From Flavobacterium sp. SUN046 (GTDB taxonomy: Bacteria > Bacteroidota > Bacteroidia > Flavobacteriales > Flavobacteriaceae), in contig NZ_JAPQNT010000001.1 in the NCBI RefSeq assembly GCF_028867965.1, forward strand, positions 372,001 through 436,000: a stretch of DNA of 64,000 nt, read 5' to 3'. Positions 49,178-58,987 of the stretch are shown in pieces; position 1 is the stretch's first letter, and the number at the start of each line of letters is the position of its first letter. The notes below the pieces were generated by a model. The model searched no databases. It was not told where the DNA came from and saw only the letters and a list, made by a program, of their open reading frames with translations. A program made the position numbers and the translations under genes.

Positions 49178-51282
49178 TGGCAAAAGAATTCATCAAAGTA
49201 GCGTTAATTGGAAATCCAAATACTGGTAAAACTTCGGTTTTTAATCAGCTTACTGGTTTGCACCAACAAGTTGGAAATTATCCTGGAATTACCGTTGAAA
49301 AGAAAATTGGAACATGTAAACTTTCTGATAATCAAAAAGCTACCATTCTAGATTTACCCGGAACTTATAGTTTGAATGCAAGTTCAATTGACGAAAATGT
49401 AGTCATTGAATTATTGATGAACAAAAAAGACGAGAATTTTCCAGACGTTGTTGTAGTGGTTTCTGAAGTAGAAAATTTGAAACGAAATTTACTGCTTTTT
49501 ACTCAAATTAAAGATTTAGAAATTCCAACTATTTTGGTCATCAACATGAGTGATCGAATGAAATTGAAAGGAATTGAATTGGATATTCCTTATCTAGAAA
49601 ATCAACTGAAAACCAAAATTGCATTAGTAAGTTCGAGAAAAAATATCGGAATTGAAGCTATTAAAAATTTGATTCTAAATTACGAATCACTTTCCCACGA
49701 ACCTTGTTTGAATGCTTCAACAATTGATGTTGAATATTTTGATAAACTTCGGAAAGCATTTCCAAATCAATTGGTTTATAAACTTTGGTTAGTAATTACG
49801 CAAGATGTAAATTTCTTGAATTTGGAGCGAAACGAAATGAAAAGTTCGTTCACAAAATCGCATGCCGACTTAAAGCGTTTGCAACAAAAAGAAACTATAA
49901 AAAGGTACCAATTCATCAACGATATTCTAAAAATTGGTCAGAAAATTGACACTTCAAAAGCGTCAGATATTCGAGCAAAATTAGATCGAGTTTTAACACA
50001 TAGAATCTTTGGATATTTAATTTTCTTTGTGATATTATTCACTATTTTTCAATCTATTTTTGATTGGAGTAGCATTCCGATGGATTTTATTGATAGTTCG
50101 TTTGCCAATTTGGCTTCATACACAAAACTACATTTGCCAAGTGGTGAATTCACTGATTTATTGAGCGAAGGAATTATTCCCGGAATTGGCGGAATCCTAA
50201 TTTTTATACCACAAATTGCATTTTTATTTCTGTTTATTTCTGTTTTAGAAGAAAGTGGTTACATGAGTCGTGTAGTCTTTTTAATGGATAAAATCATGCG
50301 AAAATTTGGACTTTCTGGTAAAAGTATTGTGCCTTTAATTTCAGGAACAGCTTGCGCAATTCCAGCCATAATGGGCGCAAGAAATATTGAAAATTGGAAA
50401 GAACGTTTGATTACAATTTTAGTAACACCTTTTATAACTTGTTCGGCACGATTACCAGTTTATGCTATTTTAATTGCTTTAATAATTCCACAGAAAAAAA
50501 TACTAGGATTTATAAGTCTGCAAGGTTTGACTTTGATGATTTTGTATTTGCTAGGATTTGGGGTAGCGATATTATCCGCTTACATTTTGAATAAAATTTT
50601 AAGAATAAAATCGAAATCTTATTTTGTAGTTGAAATGCCAAGTTACAAAGTTCCGCTACTTAAAAATGTTGGAATTAATGTTTTAGAAAAAACCAAATCG
50701 TTTGTTTTTGGAGCTGGAAAAATCATTTTAGCAATATCAATAATTCTATGGTTTTTGGGTTCTCATGGTCCGGGAAGTGATTTTAAAAATGCGCAAAAAA
50801 TTGTTGAAAACGAAGTTTATTCAAGTTCGTTAAAAATAAATCCATCGGTAATTCCTGATAGAGTTTCCGAATATAAATTAGAACATTCGTATATCGGAAT
50901 CATAGGAAAATCAATAGAACCAGCGATAAAACCATTAGGTTACGATTGGAAAATTGGAATTGCAGTTGTAAGTTCATTTGCCGCGCGTGAAGTTTTCGTT
51001 GGAACGCTTGCAACAATTTACAGTGTTGGTAGTCATAGCGATGAAGAAACGACTATAAAAGACCAAATGAAACACGAAATTAATGCCAACGGAAGTTCCG
51101 TTTTTAACTTTGCAACTGGTATTTCATTGTTGTTATTTTATGCTTTTGCAATGCAATGTGTTAGTACTTTAGCGATTGTTAAAAAGGAAACTAATTCATG
51201 GAAATGGCCAATAATTCAATTGGTTTTTATGAGTGGATTTGCTTATTTAACGGCGCTTTTGACTTATCAATTTCTGAAATAA
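49177..51282 (+). CDS. feoB: Ferrous iron transporter FeoB
   Basis: The 701-residue protein has an N-terminal G domain (about 1-175; GNPNTGKTSVFNQLTG as P-loop, DLPGTYSLNA, and NMSD as the guanine-binding motif). A helical GDI segment follows, then a membrane domain of about eight helices with the paired gate motifs IPQIAFLFLFISVLEESGYMSR and ISGTACAIPAIMGAR. It imports Fe2+ across the inner membrane. Its partners in the window are FeoA and the Cys-rich peptide at 52174. Confidence 0.97.
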   Translation: MAKEFIKVALIGNPNTGKTSVFNQLTGLHQQVGNYPGITVEKKIGTCKLSDNQKATILDLPGTYSLNASSIDENVVIELLMNKKDENFPDVVVVVSEVENLKRNLLLFTQIKDLEIPTILVINMSDRMKLKGIELDIPYLENQLKTKIALVSSRKNIGIEAIKNLILNYESLSHEPCLNASTIDVEYFDKLRKAFPNQLVYKLWLVITQDVNFLNLERNEMKSSFTKSHADLKRLQQKETIKRYQFINDILKIGQKIDTSKASDIRAKLDRVLTHRIFGYLIFFVILFTIFQSIFDWSSIPMDFIDSSFANLASYTKLHLPSGEFTDLLSEGIIPGIGGILIFIPQIAFLFLFISVLEESGYMSRVVFLMDKIMRKFGLSGKSIVPLISGTACAIPAIMGARNIENWKERLITILVTPFITCSARLPVYAILIALIIPQKKILGFISLQGLTLMILYLLGFGVAILSAYILNKILRIKSKSYFVVEMPSYKVPLLKNVGINVLEKTKSFVFGAGKIILAISIILWFLGSHGPGSDFKNAQKIVENEVYSSSLKINPSVIPDRVSEYKLEHSYIGIIGKSIEPAIKPLGYDWKIGIAVVSSFAAREVFVGTLATIYSVGSHSDEETTIKDQMKHEINANGSSVFNFATGISLLLFYAFAMQCVSTLAIVKKETNSWKWPIIQLVFMSGFAYLTALLTYQFLK

Positions 51283-51320
51283 TTGGTTCGATTTTTGATA
51301 AATAAATCTAAATTTATTTT

Positions 51321-52169
51321 ATGAAAAAAATACTTTTATTTGTTTTTACTATTGCATGTTTATCGACTTTTGGGCAAAATAAATTAGATAAATCCAAAAA
51401 AGAGCTTTCAGGCGGAAGTAGTTCTTCTAAAAATAATTCTAGCACAACTACATCCAATTCCAGTTCAAATAGCTCTTCGAGTTATAAATCCAATTCTGGT
51501 GGCGGTTCAGATATATTTTTTAATCTTTTCTTCAACATTACTTTCGGAGTTGTAAAATACGGAATGATTGGCGACTATAAAAACGAAAACCATTTGTACA
51601 GCAATTTAACTCCGTATCCTTATTATAATGGAAAATCGGGTAATTTTGAAAACTCAGATACAGTTTCTGTTACTAAAAACAAAGCCAGAATTGATGTTGA
51701 AAATAGTTTTGTTTATGAAAACAGCAACTTATACGGAAACCATTTGAAAGCCAAAATTCGTCCTTTTCAATATTTATATTTGCAATCAGATTTTCATCAA
51801 TTGTTTGAATTTGATAAAATTGACAATACCAATAACCGACTTTCTTTGTTTCAATTTAACATAGGTTATGACAGAATTCGATTTGAAAAGTTTAACTTTG
51901 GTTGGACATTAGGCGCAACTTATGTTGGAAATGAAGTGAAAAAAGCAGGATTTGCTTACGGATTGAATGCCGAATATTTTATGGGAAACCGAATAAGTTT
52001 TATGACTTCTGGAAAATGGAGTCGCATTAATGGTTTTCCAGTAAATGCATTTGAATTACAAAGTAAATTTCATAGAAAAAATTACTACTTTTCACTTGGG
52101 TTTGAACATCTTAAAATTGCGTCTCCAAATTATAATTTTATCGCACTTGGTGGCGGCATTTATTTTTAA
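51321..52169 (+). CDS. Secreted beta-barrel-like protein with Ser/Asn-rich linker
   Basis: The 282-residue protein has a signal peptide (ending TFGQ), a low-complexity Ser/Asn/Thr linker (about 30-60), then amphipathic beta-strand patterns. Aromatic ends occur such as FNFGWTLGATYVG, KAGFAYGLNAEYF and a terminal FIALGGGIYF. An outer-membrane barrel with a C-terminal aromatic residue is likely. It sits between feoB and the FeoB-associated peptide, 38 bp after feoB, which suggests an iron-related role, though nothing else shows it. Confidence 0.7.
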   Translation: MKKILLFVFTIACLSTFGQNKLDKSKKELSGGSSSSKNNSSTTTSNSSSNSSSSYKSNSGGGSDIFFNLFFNITFGVVKYGMIGDYKNENHLYSNLTPYPYYNGKSGNFENSDTVSVTKNKARIDVENSFVYENSNLYGNHLKAKIRPFQYLYLQSDFHQLFEFDKIDNTNNRLSLFQFNIGYDRIRFEKFNFGWTLGATYVGNEVKKAGFAYGLNAEYFMGNRISFMTSGKWSRINGFPVNAFELQSKFHRKNYYFSLGFEHLKIASPNYNFIALGGGIYF

Positions 52170-52173
52170 AATT

Positions 52174-52293
52174 ATGCAACAAATATTAGTTTACTTCGCT
52201 TTAGGAATAGCACTAGCCTATTTATACAACAAGTTTTTTGGAAAGAAAAAACCAAAGAAAAACTGTGGTGATAATGATTGTGGTTGTAGTTAA
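52174..52293 (+). CDS. FeoB-associated Cys-rich membrane peptide
   Basis: The 39-residue protein has one membrane helix (about 4-20), a lysine-rich segment (KKKPKK) and a C-terminal NCGDNDCGCS with three cysteines. That is the pattern of the small FeoB-associated proteins found next to feoB in Bacteroidetes. It probably supports Fe2+ transfer or redox near FeoB. I place the start at 52174 (MQQILVYFALG), 4 bp after the preceding stop. The ORF in this frame extends further upstream but lacks support. Its end overlaps the convergent gene by 4 bp. Confidence 0.82.
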   Translation: MQQILVYFALGIALAYLYNKFFGKKKPKKNCGDNDCGCS

Positions 52294-52676
52294 TCTATAA
52301 ATGTTATTTTTAAATACTGCTTTTTGGGTTTTACAACAACTCCATCTTTAGGTGCAGGCAAAACTCCAATACCTTTTATCTTTTTGGAATAATAAGTTTC
52401 AAACCATTTGAAATTCTCGTCTTTATTTTTAGAATTAAATGTCAGTGTTTTTGATTCTACAAATTTCTTGTCTTTGTAAACATCAATTACAACCGAAACT
52501 TCGCCAGCCCAAATACATTGCACGCCTTCGGGACAACGTGAATCATCAAAAACGGTATTCAATTTTAAATAATATCCAGTTTTTGGAATACACTTTTTGG
52601 GTGTGATCGAAATTTCGCTTTGAGCAAAAATTGGAAACGTAAAAAACAATATATAAATTAAAAAGACTTTTTTCAT
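52290..52676 (-). CDS. Hypothetical secreted protein
   Basis: The 128-residue protein has a signal peptide (ending IFAQ) and a small beta-rich domain with paired cysteines in DDSRCPEGVQCIWAGEVSVV. That motif recurs in secreted Bacteroidetes proteins of unknown function. It is downstream of the RND cluster (permease stop 52689; start 12 bp after) and so may be the last gene of that transcription unit. Confidence 0.7.
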   Translation of the reverse strand: MKKVFLIYILFFTFPIFAQSEISITPKKCIPKTGYYLKLNTVFDDSRCPEGVQCIWAGEVSVVIDVYKDKKFVESKTLTFNSKNKDENFKWFETYYSKKIKGIGVLPAPKDGVVVKPKKQYLKITFID

Positions 52677-52688
52677 ATCAATTTTTGT

Positions 52689-55600
52689 TTACATCAAATG
52701 ATGGAAGTGTTTGTTATTTCTATAAATCAAACTCAATAATGTTGGCAAAACAATTAACAACAAAGGCATTGCAATTAAAAATCCTCCAATTACTGCAATT
52801 GCTAATGGTTGGTGCAATTCTGAGCCAGTTCCAATTCCGATTGCTAGCGGTAATAAAGCAATAATTGCGCCTAATGCAGTCATTAATTTGGGACGCAATC
52901 TGGTAGAAATTGAATAAATCAACGAACCATTAATGTCTTGCGAAACCTTAAACGTTTCTCGAAATTGCAGAAAAGTGAATATTGCATTTTCACTAATAAT
53001 TCCAACAATCATGATAATTCCAGTGTAACTTCCAACATTTAAAGGCGTATTGGTAATGAAAAGCAATAAATAACTTCCAGAAATTCCTAAAACTGAAATT
53101 AAAAGTATGATTAATGCGACTCTAAAATCTCTGAAAAGAAATAAAATAACGCCAAAAACTAATAATGACGAAGCAATTAAAATCATTAATAATTCTTTGA
53201 AGGATTGTTGTTGCTCTTTGTAAGCACCGGCATATTCAATATAATAACCGTTTGGCAAATGAATTTCGGCTGCGACTTTAGTTTTTATATCACTCATTAC
53301 CGTTCCTAAATCTCTGTTGTTTAGTCGTCCGGTAATAACGCTCATCATTTGCAAATTCTCACGTTCAATTTCGGCATCACCAGTATTTGGAGTTATGGTA
53401 ACTAAATTTGTTATCGGAATTGAATTCCCATTGGGTAGAAAAACCTTCAATTTTCGTATTTCTTCGATGCTGCGTTTTTCAGAATTTTGATAAATCAAAC
53501 GCACTGGTGTTGCACGTTCATTTTCTAATAAACTACCAACAACATTGCCTTCAAGGGCAGTTTGCATTTGAAATTGTAAATCGGCTGGCGTGATTCCGAA
53601 TTGTGCCAATTGTCGGTAATTTGGAATAATATTCACCGTTGGACCAGTTAATACAATTCCGTCAAAAACATCCGCGGTTCCTGGTATTTTTTCAACAATT
53701 GCAGTTACTTTTTTGGCAATTTTTTGTAATTCTCGCTGGTTATTTCCATAGACTTTTACTTCAATTGGGGCAACCGAACTCATTAAATCGCCCAACATAT
53801 CACCAATAACTTGACCAAAATCTATTCGCAAAGCTGGTTGTGATGCTTCAACTTTTTGACGAATATTATCAATAACGTCGATGCTTGTTTTGCTTCTTTT
53901 TTTCTTTAATTGAATTAAATAATCACCGCGATTTGGTTCGGTAATAAAAAATCCCATTTGAGTTCCTGTTCGACGGCTATACGCTTCAACTTCGGGTGTT
54001 TTTATGATTATTTTTTCGACTTCTTTCAACATTCTGTCGGTTTCTTCAAGTGAAGTTCCTGGTGGAGATTCATAATCTAAAACGATACTTCCTTCGTCCA
54101 TTTCTGGTAAAAAACCCGTTTCTAAATTAGGTAAAATGATAAAAATTGAACCAATTAAAACGATGCAAAAAACAATACTAATTATAGGTTTTGAAATAAA
54201 ATAAGCTACCCAATTTTGAGTTTTTACTTCATGAATCGGAGTTGAATCAACTGGTTCATCGTTGTTTTTTTGCGTTTTTGTCAGCATTAAATAAACCACC
54301 GGAAGTAACAACCAAGTAACAAAAAATGAACAAACCAAAGTAATTATCATCGTGTCTGTAAGCACTTTAAAATAAGAACCCGCAACGCCACTCATCAAAA
54401 CAAATGGAATAAAAATTACAATCGTACTTATAGATGAACCTAACATTGCAGGAAATAAATAATGAATTGCTTTTTGCAAAAGCGAAACCGTTGGCTTGTC
54501 AGGATGTTCTTCGTGTGTGCGATGAATTTGTTCTACAACAACAATTGCATCGTCAATTATTAAGCCCAAAGCAGCAGCAATTGCGCCCAAAGTCATGATA
54601 TTAAAGGTTTCGCCAGTAAAATACAAAACGATTAATGTTAAGGATAATGTAACCGGAATTATGATTAGAATAGTTGCGCTAGCTTTGGCGGATTTCAAGA
54701 ATAAAATAGCCACAATTATTGCTAATAAAAGTCCAATTAACAAACTGTCGGTTACACTTCTAACGGCATCATTTACAAAAGTTGCTTGCTCATAAAACGG
54801 TGCGATTTTTATTCCTTTTGGTAAAATTTGTTTCAATTTTGCCAATTTAACTTGCATTTCTTCCGAAATTGAAATCAAATTGGAATTAGGTTGTTTTATA
54901 ACCGCTACTAAAATACTTTCTTTACCGTTGGCATTGATTTTTATATATTCTTTTGCTTCTCTAATTTCTACCGAAGCGATGTCTTTTAAAGTAACAATTC
55001 CTTTGCCATCGTTGCTAATAACCAAATTTTCAAGCTCGTCTTTTTTATCTACTTGCGCATCAGTAATCGTTAAATATAAATACCTATAATCGGATAAATA
55101 ACCATTGGATTTTATGAAATTTGTCGTACTCATTACTTGCGTTATTGTCGCTGGAGTAATGCCACGAGCTGCCATTTTATCAAAATCTAAAGCCAACCAA
55201 TATTCTTTTTCTTTACCGCCAATAATTCTAATTTCACTAACACCTTCTATTTGGGATAAAAATGGTTTTATGGTATAATTTGCAATTTTTTTGAGTTCAA
55301 TTGCCGATTTTCCTTCGCCTTCAATTGCATATCCAATTACCGGAAGAATCGACGGATTCATTTTCTCAACCGTAATTTGAACTTCTGGCGGTAAATCATT
55401 TTTTATTTGATTTATCTTCGATTCGATGTTGGTTTTATTCAAATTAATATCCGAGTTCCAATCCATAAAAGCTGAAATTTCACAACTTCCACGACTGGTT
55501 GTACTTCTAACAGTTTTTAAATTGGGAACTTTTTTTATAGCATTTTCGAGAGGTTTGGTAACCGTAATCATCATTTTGTCAATTGGCTGTTGACCAGCAT

Positions 55601-55742
55601 CGGCAATGATTTTTATCTTCGGAAATGTGATTTCTGGAAACAAACTGGTTTGCAGTTTCGAATACGCAAAAATTCCGCCTATAATTATTAGAAAAATTAT
55701 TGTGCTTAAACCGTTTTTATGTCTGACGAAAAAATTGTTCAT
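52689..55742 (-). CDS. RND efflux transporter permease
   Basis: The 1017-residue inner-membrane pump of the AcrB/CzcA superfamily has twelve predicted helices and two large periplasmic loops. It shows LIDDAIVVVEQIHR in helix 4, which carries the proton-relay aspartates, the porter-domain block GYLSDYRYLYLTI, and the C-terminal PLAIAVIGGFLIAMPLLL. It exports drugs, metals or lipophilic molecules using the proton gradient. The substrate is not identifiable. The adaptor and outer-membrane channel genes are directly upstream on the same strand. Confidence 0.93.
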   Translation of the reverse strand: MNNFFVRHKNGLSTIIFLIIIGGIFAYSKLQTSLFPEITFPKIKIIADAGQQPIDKMMITVTKPLENAIKKVPNLKTVRSTTSRGSCEISAFMDWNSDINLNKTNIESKINQIKNDLPPEVQITVEKMNPSILPVIGYAIEGEGKSAIELKKIANYTIKPFLSQIEGVSEIRIIGGKEKEYWLALDFDKMAARGITPATITQVMSTTNFIKSNGYLSDYRYLYLTITDAQVDKKDELENLVISNDGKGIVTLKDIASVEIREAKEYIKINANGKESILVAVIKQPNSNLISISEEMQVKLAKLKQILPKGIKIAPFYEQATFVNDAVRSVTDSLLIGLLLAIIVAILFLKSAKASATILIIIPVTLSLTLIVLYFTGETFNIMTLGAIAAALGLIIDDAIVVVEQIHRTHEEHPDKPTVSLLQKAIHYLFPAMLGSSISTIVIFIPFVLMSGVAGSYFKVLTDTMIITLVCSFFVTWLLLPVVYLMLTKTQKNNDEPVDSTPIHEVKTQNWVAYFISKPIISIVFCIVLIGSIFIILPNLETGFLPEMDEGSIVLDYESPPGTSLEETDRMLKEVEKIIIKTPEVEAYSRRTGTQMGFFITEPNRGDYLIQLKKKRSKTSIDVIDNIRQKVEASQPALRIDFGQVIGDMLGDLMSSVAPIEVKVYGNNQRELQKIAKKVTAIVEKIPGTADVFDGIVLTGPTVNIIPNYRQLAQFGITPADLQFQMQTALEGNVVGSLLENERATPVRLIYQNSEKRSIEEIRKLKVFLPNGNSIPITNLVTITPNTGDAEIERENLQMMSVITGRLNNRDLGTVMSDIKTKVAAEIHLPNGYYIEYAGAYKEQQQSFKELLMILIASSLLVFGVILFLFRDFRVALIILLISVLGISGSYLLLFITNTPLNVGSYTGIIMIVGIISENAIFTFLQFRETFKVSQDINGSLIYSISTRLRPKLMTALGAIIALLPLAIGIGTGSELHQPLAIAVIGGFLIAMPLLLIVLPTLLSLIYRNNKHFHHLM

Positions 55743-55745
55743 TTT

Positions 55746-56651
55746 TTACTTATTAATCTTAACCTTAATAGTATCGGCAACACCATAATTTCCAGTTAAT
55801 AAAATTTCATCTTTCGCAGTTAAAATTGGTGCTACAACTTCAATTTTATCATCAGTTTCAACACCTTTTTTAATTGGAATTTTTACCGCAGTATTTTTAT
55901 TTATCATTTTCATAATCCAAAAATTAGTTTCGGTTTCATCTGATAAAACAGCCGATTTTGGTAATGAAATTGACTTTGGATTGGACGATTTTGTAATTCT
56001 AACTTTAACCACTAAATTTTCCGGAATATCGTTTTTATTGCATTTCAAAATCACATTTTGAGTTTGAGAAGCCATATCAACTGTTGGCATAAATTTGTAC
56101 GAAGTAGCATTTATGGAAGTTCCATCGGGTAAAAAAACCTGAAATTGCTTGTTCAACGCAACGTATTTTTTTAATTCATAAGGCAAACTTAATAAAATCG
56201 CAAAACTCGAAGCATCATTAATCGTCGCCAATTGATCGCCATCTTGAACATAATCGCCATTTTGCACATTTATGTTGGTTATGTAACCACTAGTTTCTGC
56301 TTTTACATTAATTGCACCGCCAAAATTTAAAGTTGGATCTATTTTATTTATTGTGTTTCCTAGTACTTTGGATTCTCTAGTTTTTAGTGAAAAAAGTGTT
56401 TTTCCACGACTTACATAATCGTTAGATTGCACGTTTACAGAACTCAAATAACCAGTTGCATTGGCTTTTATAACATTTTTTACCAAATAAGTTGCCGTTG
56501 CATTCAAATCGACATAACTTGTAACTCCAGAAGTATCAATTTTAGTTAGTGTTACCGGAACGCTTGTATCTATTGGAGTTTCTTCTTGAACATTCTTTTT
56601 GCAAGAAGCTAAAAAAGTACTAATTAGTAGTAAAAAAAGTATTTTTTTCAT
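55746..56651 (-). CDS. RND efflux periplasmic adaptor (MFP)
   Basis: The 301-residue lipoprotein (lipobox FLASC) has the membrane fusion architecture: barrel-sandwich lipoyl halves (GYLSSVNVQSNDYVSRGKTLF and GYITNINVQNGDYVQDGDQL) with a very short or absent helical hairpin between them, then a beta-barrel and a C-terminal region. At 301 residues it is at the short end of the family. It spans the periplasm between pump and channel. It lies 3 bp before the permease gene and 4 bp after the TolC-like gene. Confidence 0.92.
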   Translation of the reverse strand: MKKILFLLLISTFLASCKKNVQEETPIDTSVPVTLTKIDTSGVTSYVDLNATATYLVKNVIKANATGYLSSVNVQSNDYVSRGKTLFSLKTRESKVLGNTINKIDPTLNFGGAINVKAETSGYITNINVQNGDYVQDGDQLATINDASSFAILLSLPYELKKYVALNKQFQVFLPDGTSINATSYKFMPTVDMASQTQNVILKCNKNDIPENLVVKVRITKSSNPKSISLPKSAVLSDETETNFWIMKMINKNTAVKIPIKKGVETDDKIEVVAPILTAKDEILLTGNYGVADTIKVKINK

Positions 56652-56655
56652 TTCA

Positions 56656-57894
56656 TTATTCGTTTAAATTCCAATAATTTAGCTCGTTAATTAATTGCAA
56701 TTTATTAATTGTATTTTGAGAAATCGCATTTTTAATAGCAATTAAATTTCCCACGGCAATAGCGTATTCTGTAATTTGTGCATCGCCAGTTACCAATAGC
56801 TTTTTGTTAGCATCAATCAATGCTTCGACTACAATTAATTGCGATTGCAATTGTTTTTCAATTTCAGATGCTTGTTTTAATTTTTGATTTAGCATCAAAA
56901 GTTGCTGCTTGTATTGTTTGGAAAAACTGGTTTTATATGCCGAATTAGTTTCTAAATTCACAGTCATTTTTTGATGATTTAACGAACGTTGTCCACCATC
57001 ATAAATCGGAATTGAAAGTCCAGCGCCAACACTTACCCCAAAATTTTTGTGGGGCGTAATTAAAAAACTAGACAAATATCCAGCATCTGCAAGCAATGAA
57101 AATTGTGGTTTATAAGCGTTATCGATTAATTTATTTTGATTCTGAAATTTCAAACTATCGATTTCAAATTGTTTGAAGAAGATGCTTTTTTCAGAATTTT
57201 GAATTGATTTCAAATTAATATCTGGTTTTTTCAAACTTACCGAAGTCGTATCAACTTCGCCTGAAATATAATTCAGAAGTGCCAAATCACTCTGATATTG
57301 TTGCTTAAATTGCAAAACCGTAAGTTCTTGTTGCTTTACCGTTGAAATAAAAATCAAATAATCTGTTTGTTTGTAAACCGAATTTTGAGTTAATTTTTTT
57401 AAAATTGAAGCTTCGTCTTTTAAAAGCTTTTCTACTTTTTGATTATAGGTAATTTGTTCTGAAGTTCCTGATGCAACAATGTATTGCGATGTAATTGCTT
57501 TGTTCAAATCTTTAATAGCAATTTTTTTGTTAACCACTAAAGCGTCTTTGATTAACTTATACGTATTGGCTTGAGTATTGATAACGCTTTTGGGAATAAT
57601 ATTCTTTTTAACACCAACCAATGCTGACAAAACGTGAGTATTTGTAACCGACGAATCATACCCAACACTATCAATTAGTGGTGCATAATAGGCACTTGCA
57701 TTTCCGCTAACTTGTGGTTTATATGATGCTCGAACCAACAAACTATCCAAAGTATTAGAGCGCACTTGATTTTTTAAATCGGTAAGTAACGGCGAATTTT
57801 TTTGAGCTTTTTCTATATAATAATTCAAATCTTTTTCTTGAGAATAGGATTTGAAAAAACAACAGCATAAAATAAAGAATATCTTAAATTTCAT
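56656..57894 (-). CDS. TolC-family outer membrane protein
   Basis: The 412-residue channel has a signal peptide (ending SYSQ), two long helical hairpin repeats and the strand NFGVSVGAGLSIPIYDGGQR, typical of the TolC beta-barrel/helix junction. It provides the outer-membrane exit of the RND system encoded next to it. A terminator-like hairpin (57910-57951) lies upstream, so readthrough from the beta-propeller gene is limited. Confidence 0.9.
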   Translation of the reverse strand: MKFKIFFILCCCFFKSYSQEKDLNYYIEKAQKNSPLLTDLKNQVRSNTLDSLLVRASYKPQVSGNASAYYAPLIDSVGYDSSVTNTHVLSALVGVKKNIIPKSVINTQANTYKLIKDALVVNKKIAIKDLNKAITSQYIVASGTSEQITYNQKVEKLLKDEASILKKLTQNSVYKQTDYLIFISTVKQQELTVLQFKQQYQSDLALLNYISGEVDTTSVSLKKPDINLKSIQNSEKSIFFKQFEIDSLKFQNQNKLIDNAYKPQFSLLADAGYLSSFLITPHKNFGVSVGAGLSIPIYDGGQRSLNHQKMTVNLETNSAYKTSFSKQYKQQLLMLNQKLKQASEIEKQLQSQLIVVEALIDANKKLLVTGDAQITEYAIAVGNLIAIKNAISQNTINKLQLINELNYWNLNE

Positions 57895-57909
57895 TTGATA
57901 AAAATAAGA

Positions 57910-57951
57910 AAAAAATCACAACTAAGATTTTCAAATTAATTGTGATTTTTT
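57910..57951 (-). terminator. Hairpin between the beta-propeller and TolC genes
   Basis: 12-bp perfect stem AAAAAATCACAA/TTGTGATTTTTT across an 18-base loop. It can terminate or attenuate transcription running into the RND operon. Confidence 0.7.
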
Positions 57952-57958
57952 AGTTGTT

Positions 57959-58984
57959 TTATTTTGAACTTTCAAGAACAAGAATTACAAAAGAATCAGG
58001 TTCTAATCCTGGTCTTGGCTTGGGATTTTCGGTTGTTGGTTCGGGTTTCGCTCCAAAATTAGCAGTTGATAAATACAATTGCCCAGAAGTTGGATTAATT
58101 GCAATAGTTCTAGCACCTTTTTGGGTTGTAACATTTTCTAAAACCGAAAATTTATTAGCCGTTTCTTCTTTAACAACTGTAACTGTACCAACGCCATTAG
58201 ACGAAAATATCAATTTATTTTTAGCATCAAAAGCCACGCCATCGCAACCTTCGCCGATTTTTACGGTTTGAATAGTTTTACCTGTTAAAGCATCAACAAT
58301 TACCATCATTTCGTTTCCACAAACTGAAAATAATCGGTTAGTTTCGGTATCCAATGCTAATCCAGATGGTTCGTCTCCGGGTTTAATACTCCATGTTGCT
58401 GTAACTTCAAGGGTTTTTGTGTCAACGGTTTTGATTTCGTTTTGATCTTCAATATTTACATAAAACAAACCTTTAGTATTGGTAACCGCAAATTCTGGTT
58501 TTCCACCTAACTGAATTGACTTGATTTCCTTATTTGTGTTAGCATCTATAACCGTTGCGTCACTACTTTTTGCATTAAAAGTAAAAACATAATGCGAAAA
58601 TTTGTCATACATAATAGCATCTGGTTTTATACCTTTAATTGCTACTTTTTCGATTAATTCAAATGTGGTTAAATTAACAACTGAAACCGAATTGTCCTTT
58701 CCACAACTAATAAATGCTTTGTTCAAATCGTTAGCAATTGCAATTCCGTGAACGCCTTTTGTATCTTGAATTGTAGCAATTGTTTTGTCTGTTTTTAAAT
58801 CGATAACGTTTACAACACTTCCGTGAGAAACGAATAAATGTTGGTTTACATTATCAACCGAAAGATAATCCCAGCCTTCATTTCCTGGTGCATTTATCTT
58901 TTTAGAAACTTTGTAGAATTGTGCGTTACTAGCTGTTAGACAGGTAATTGCCAGTGCTAAAATTAATTTTTTCATCGTTTTCAT
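57959..58984 (-). CDS. Secreted beta-propeller protein (YncE/YVTN type)
   Basis: The 341-residue protein has a signal peptide (ending ASNAQ) and about seven repeats of the YVTN pattern. Examples are VNVIDLKTDKTIATIQDTKG, VVNLTTFELIEKVAIKG and MVIVDALTGKTIQTVKIGEG. Such propellers bind ligands or partner proteins in the periplasm. It follows the PepSY-like gene by 3 bp and is separated from the RND genes by a hairpin. An ATG at 58975 is an alternative start. Confidence 0.85.
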   Translation of the reverse strand: MKTMKKLILALAITCLTASNAQFYKVSKKINAPGNEGWDYLSVDNVNQHLFVSHGSVVNVIDLKTDKTIATIQDTKGVHGIAIANDLNKAFISCGKDNSVSVVNLTTFELIEKVAIKGIKPDAIMYDKFSHYVFTFNAKSSDATVIDANTNKEIKSIQLGGKPEFAVTNTKGLFYVNIEDQNEIKTVDTKTLEVTATWSIKPGDEPSGLALDTETNRLFSVCGNEMMVIVDALTGKTIQTVKIGEGCDGVAFDAKNKLIFSSNGVGTVTVVKEETANKFSVLENVTTQKGARTIAINPTSGQLYLSTANFGAKPEPTTENPKPRPGLEPDSFVILVLESSK

Positions 58985-58987
58985 AAA

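Noticed and set aside
52045..52173. N-terminal extension of the FeoB-associated peptide
   Set aside because: The upstream codons overlap the preceding gene in another frame. The typical peptide begins at 52174.
57954..58271. Plus-strand open frame of 105 codons
   Set aside because: It is antisense to the C-terminus of the beta-propeller gene and has no signal, motif or ribosome-binding context.
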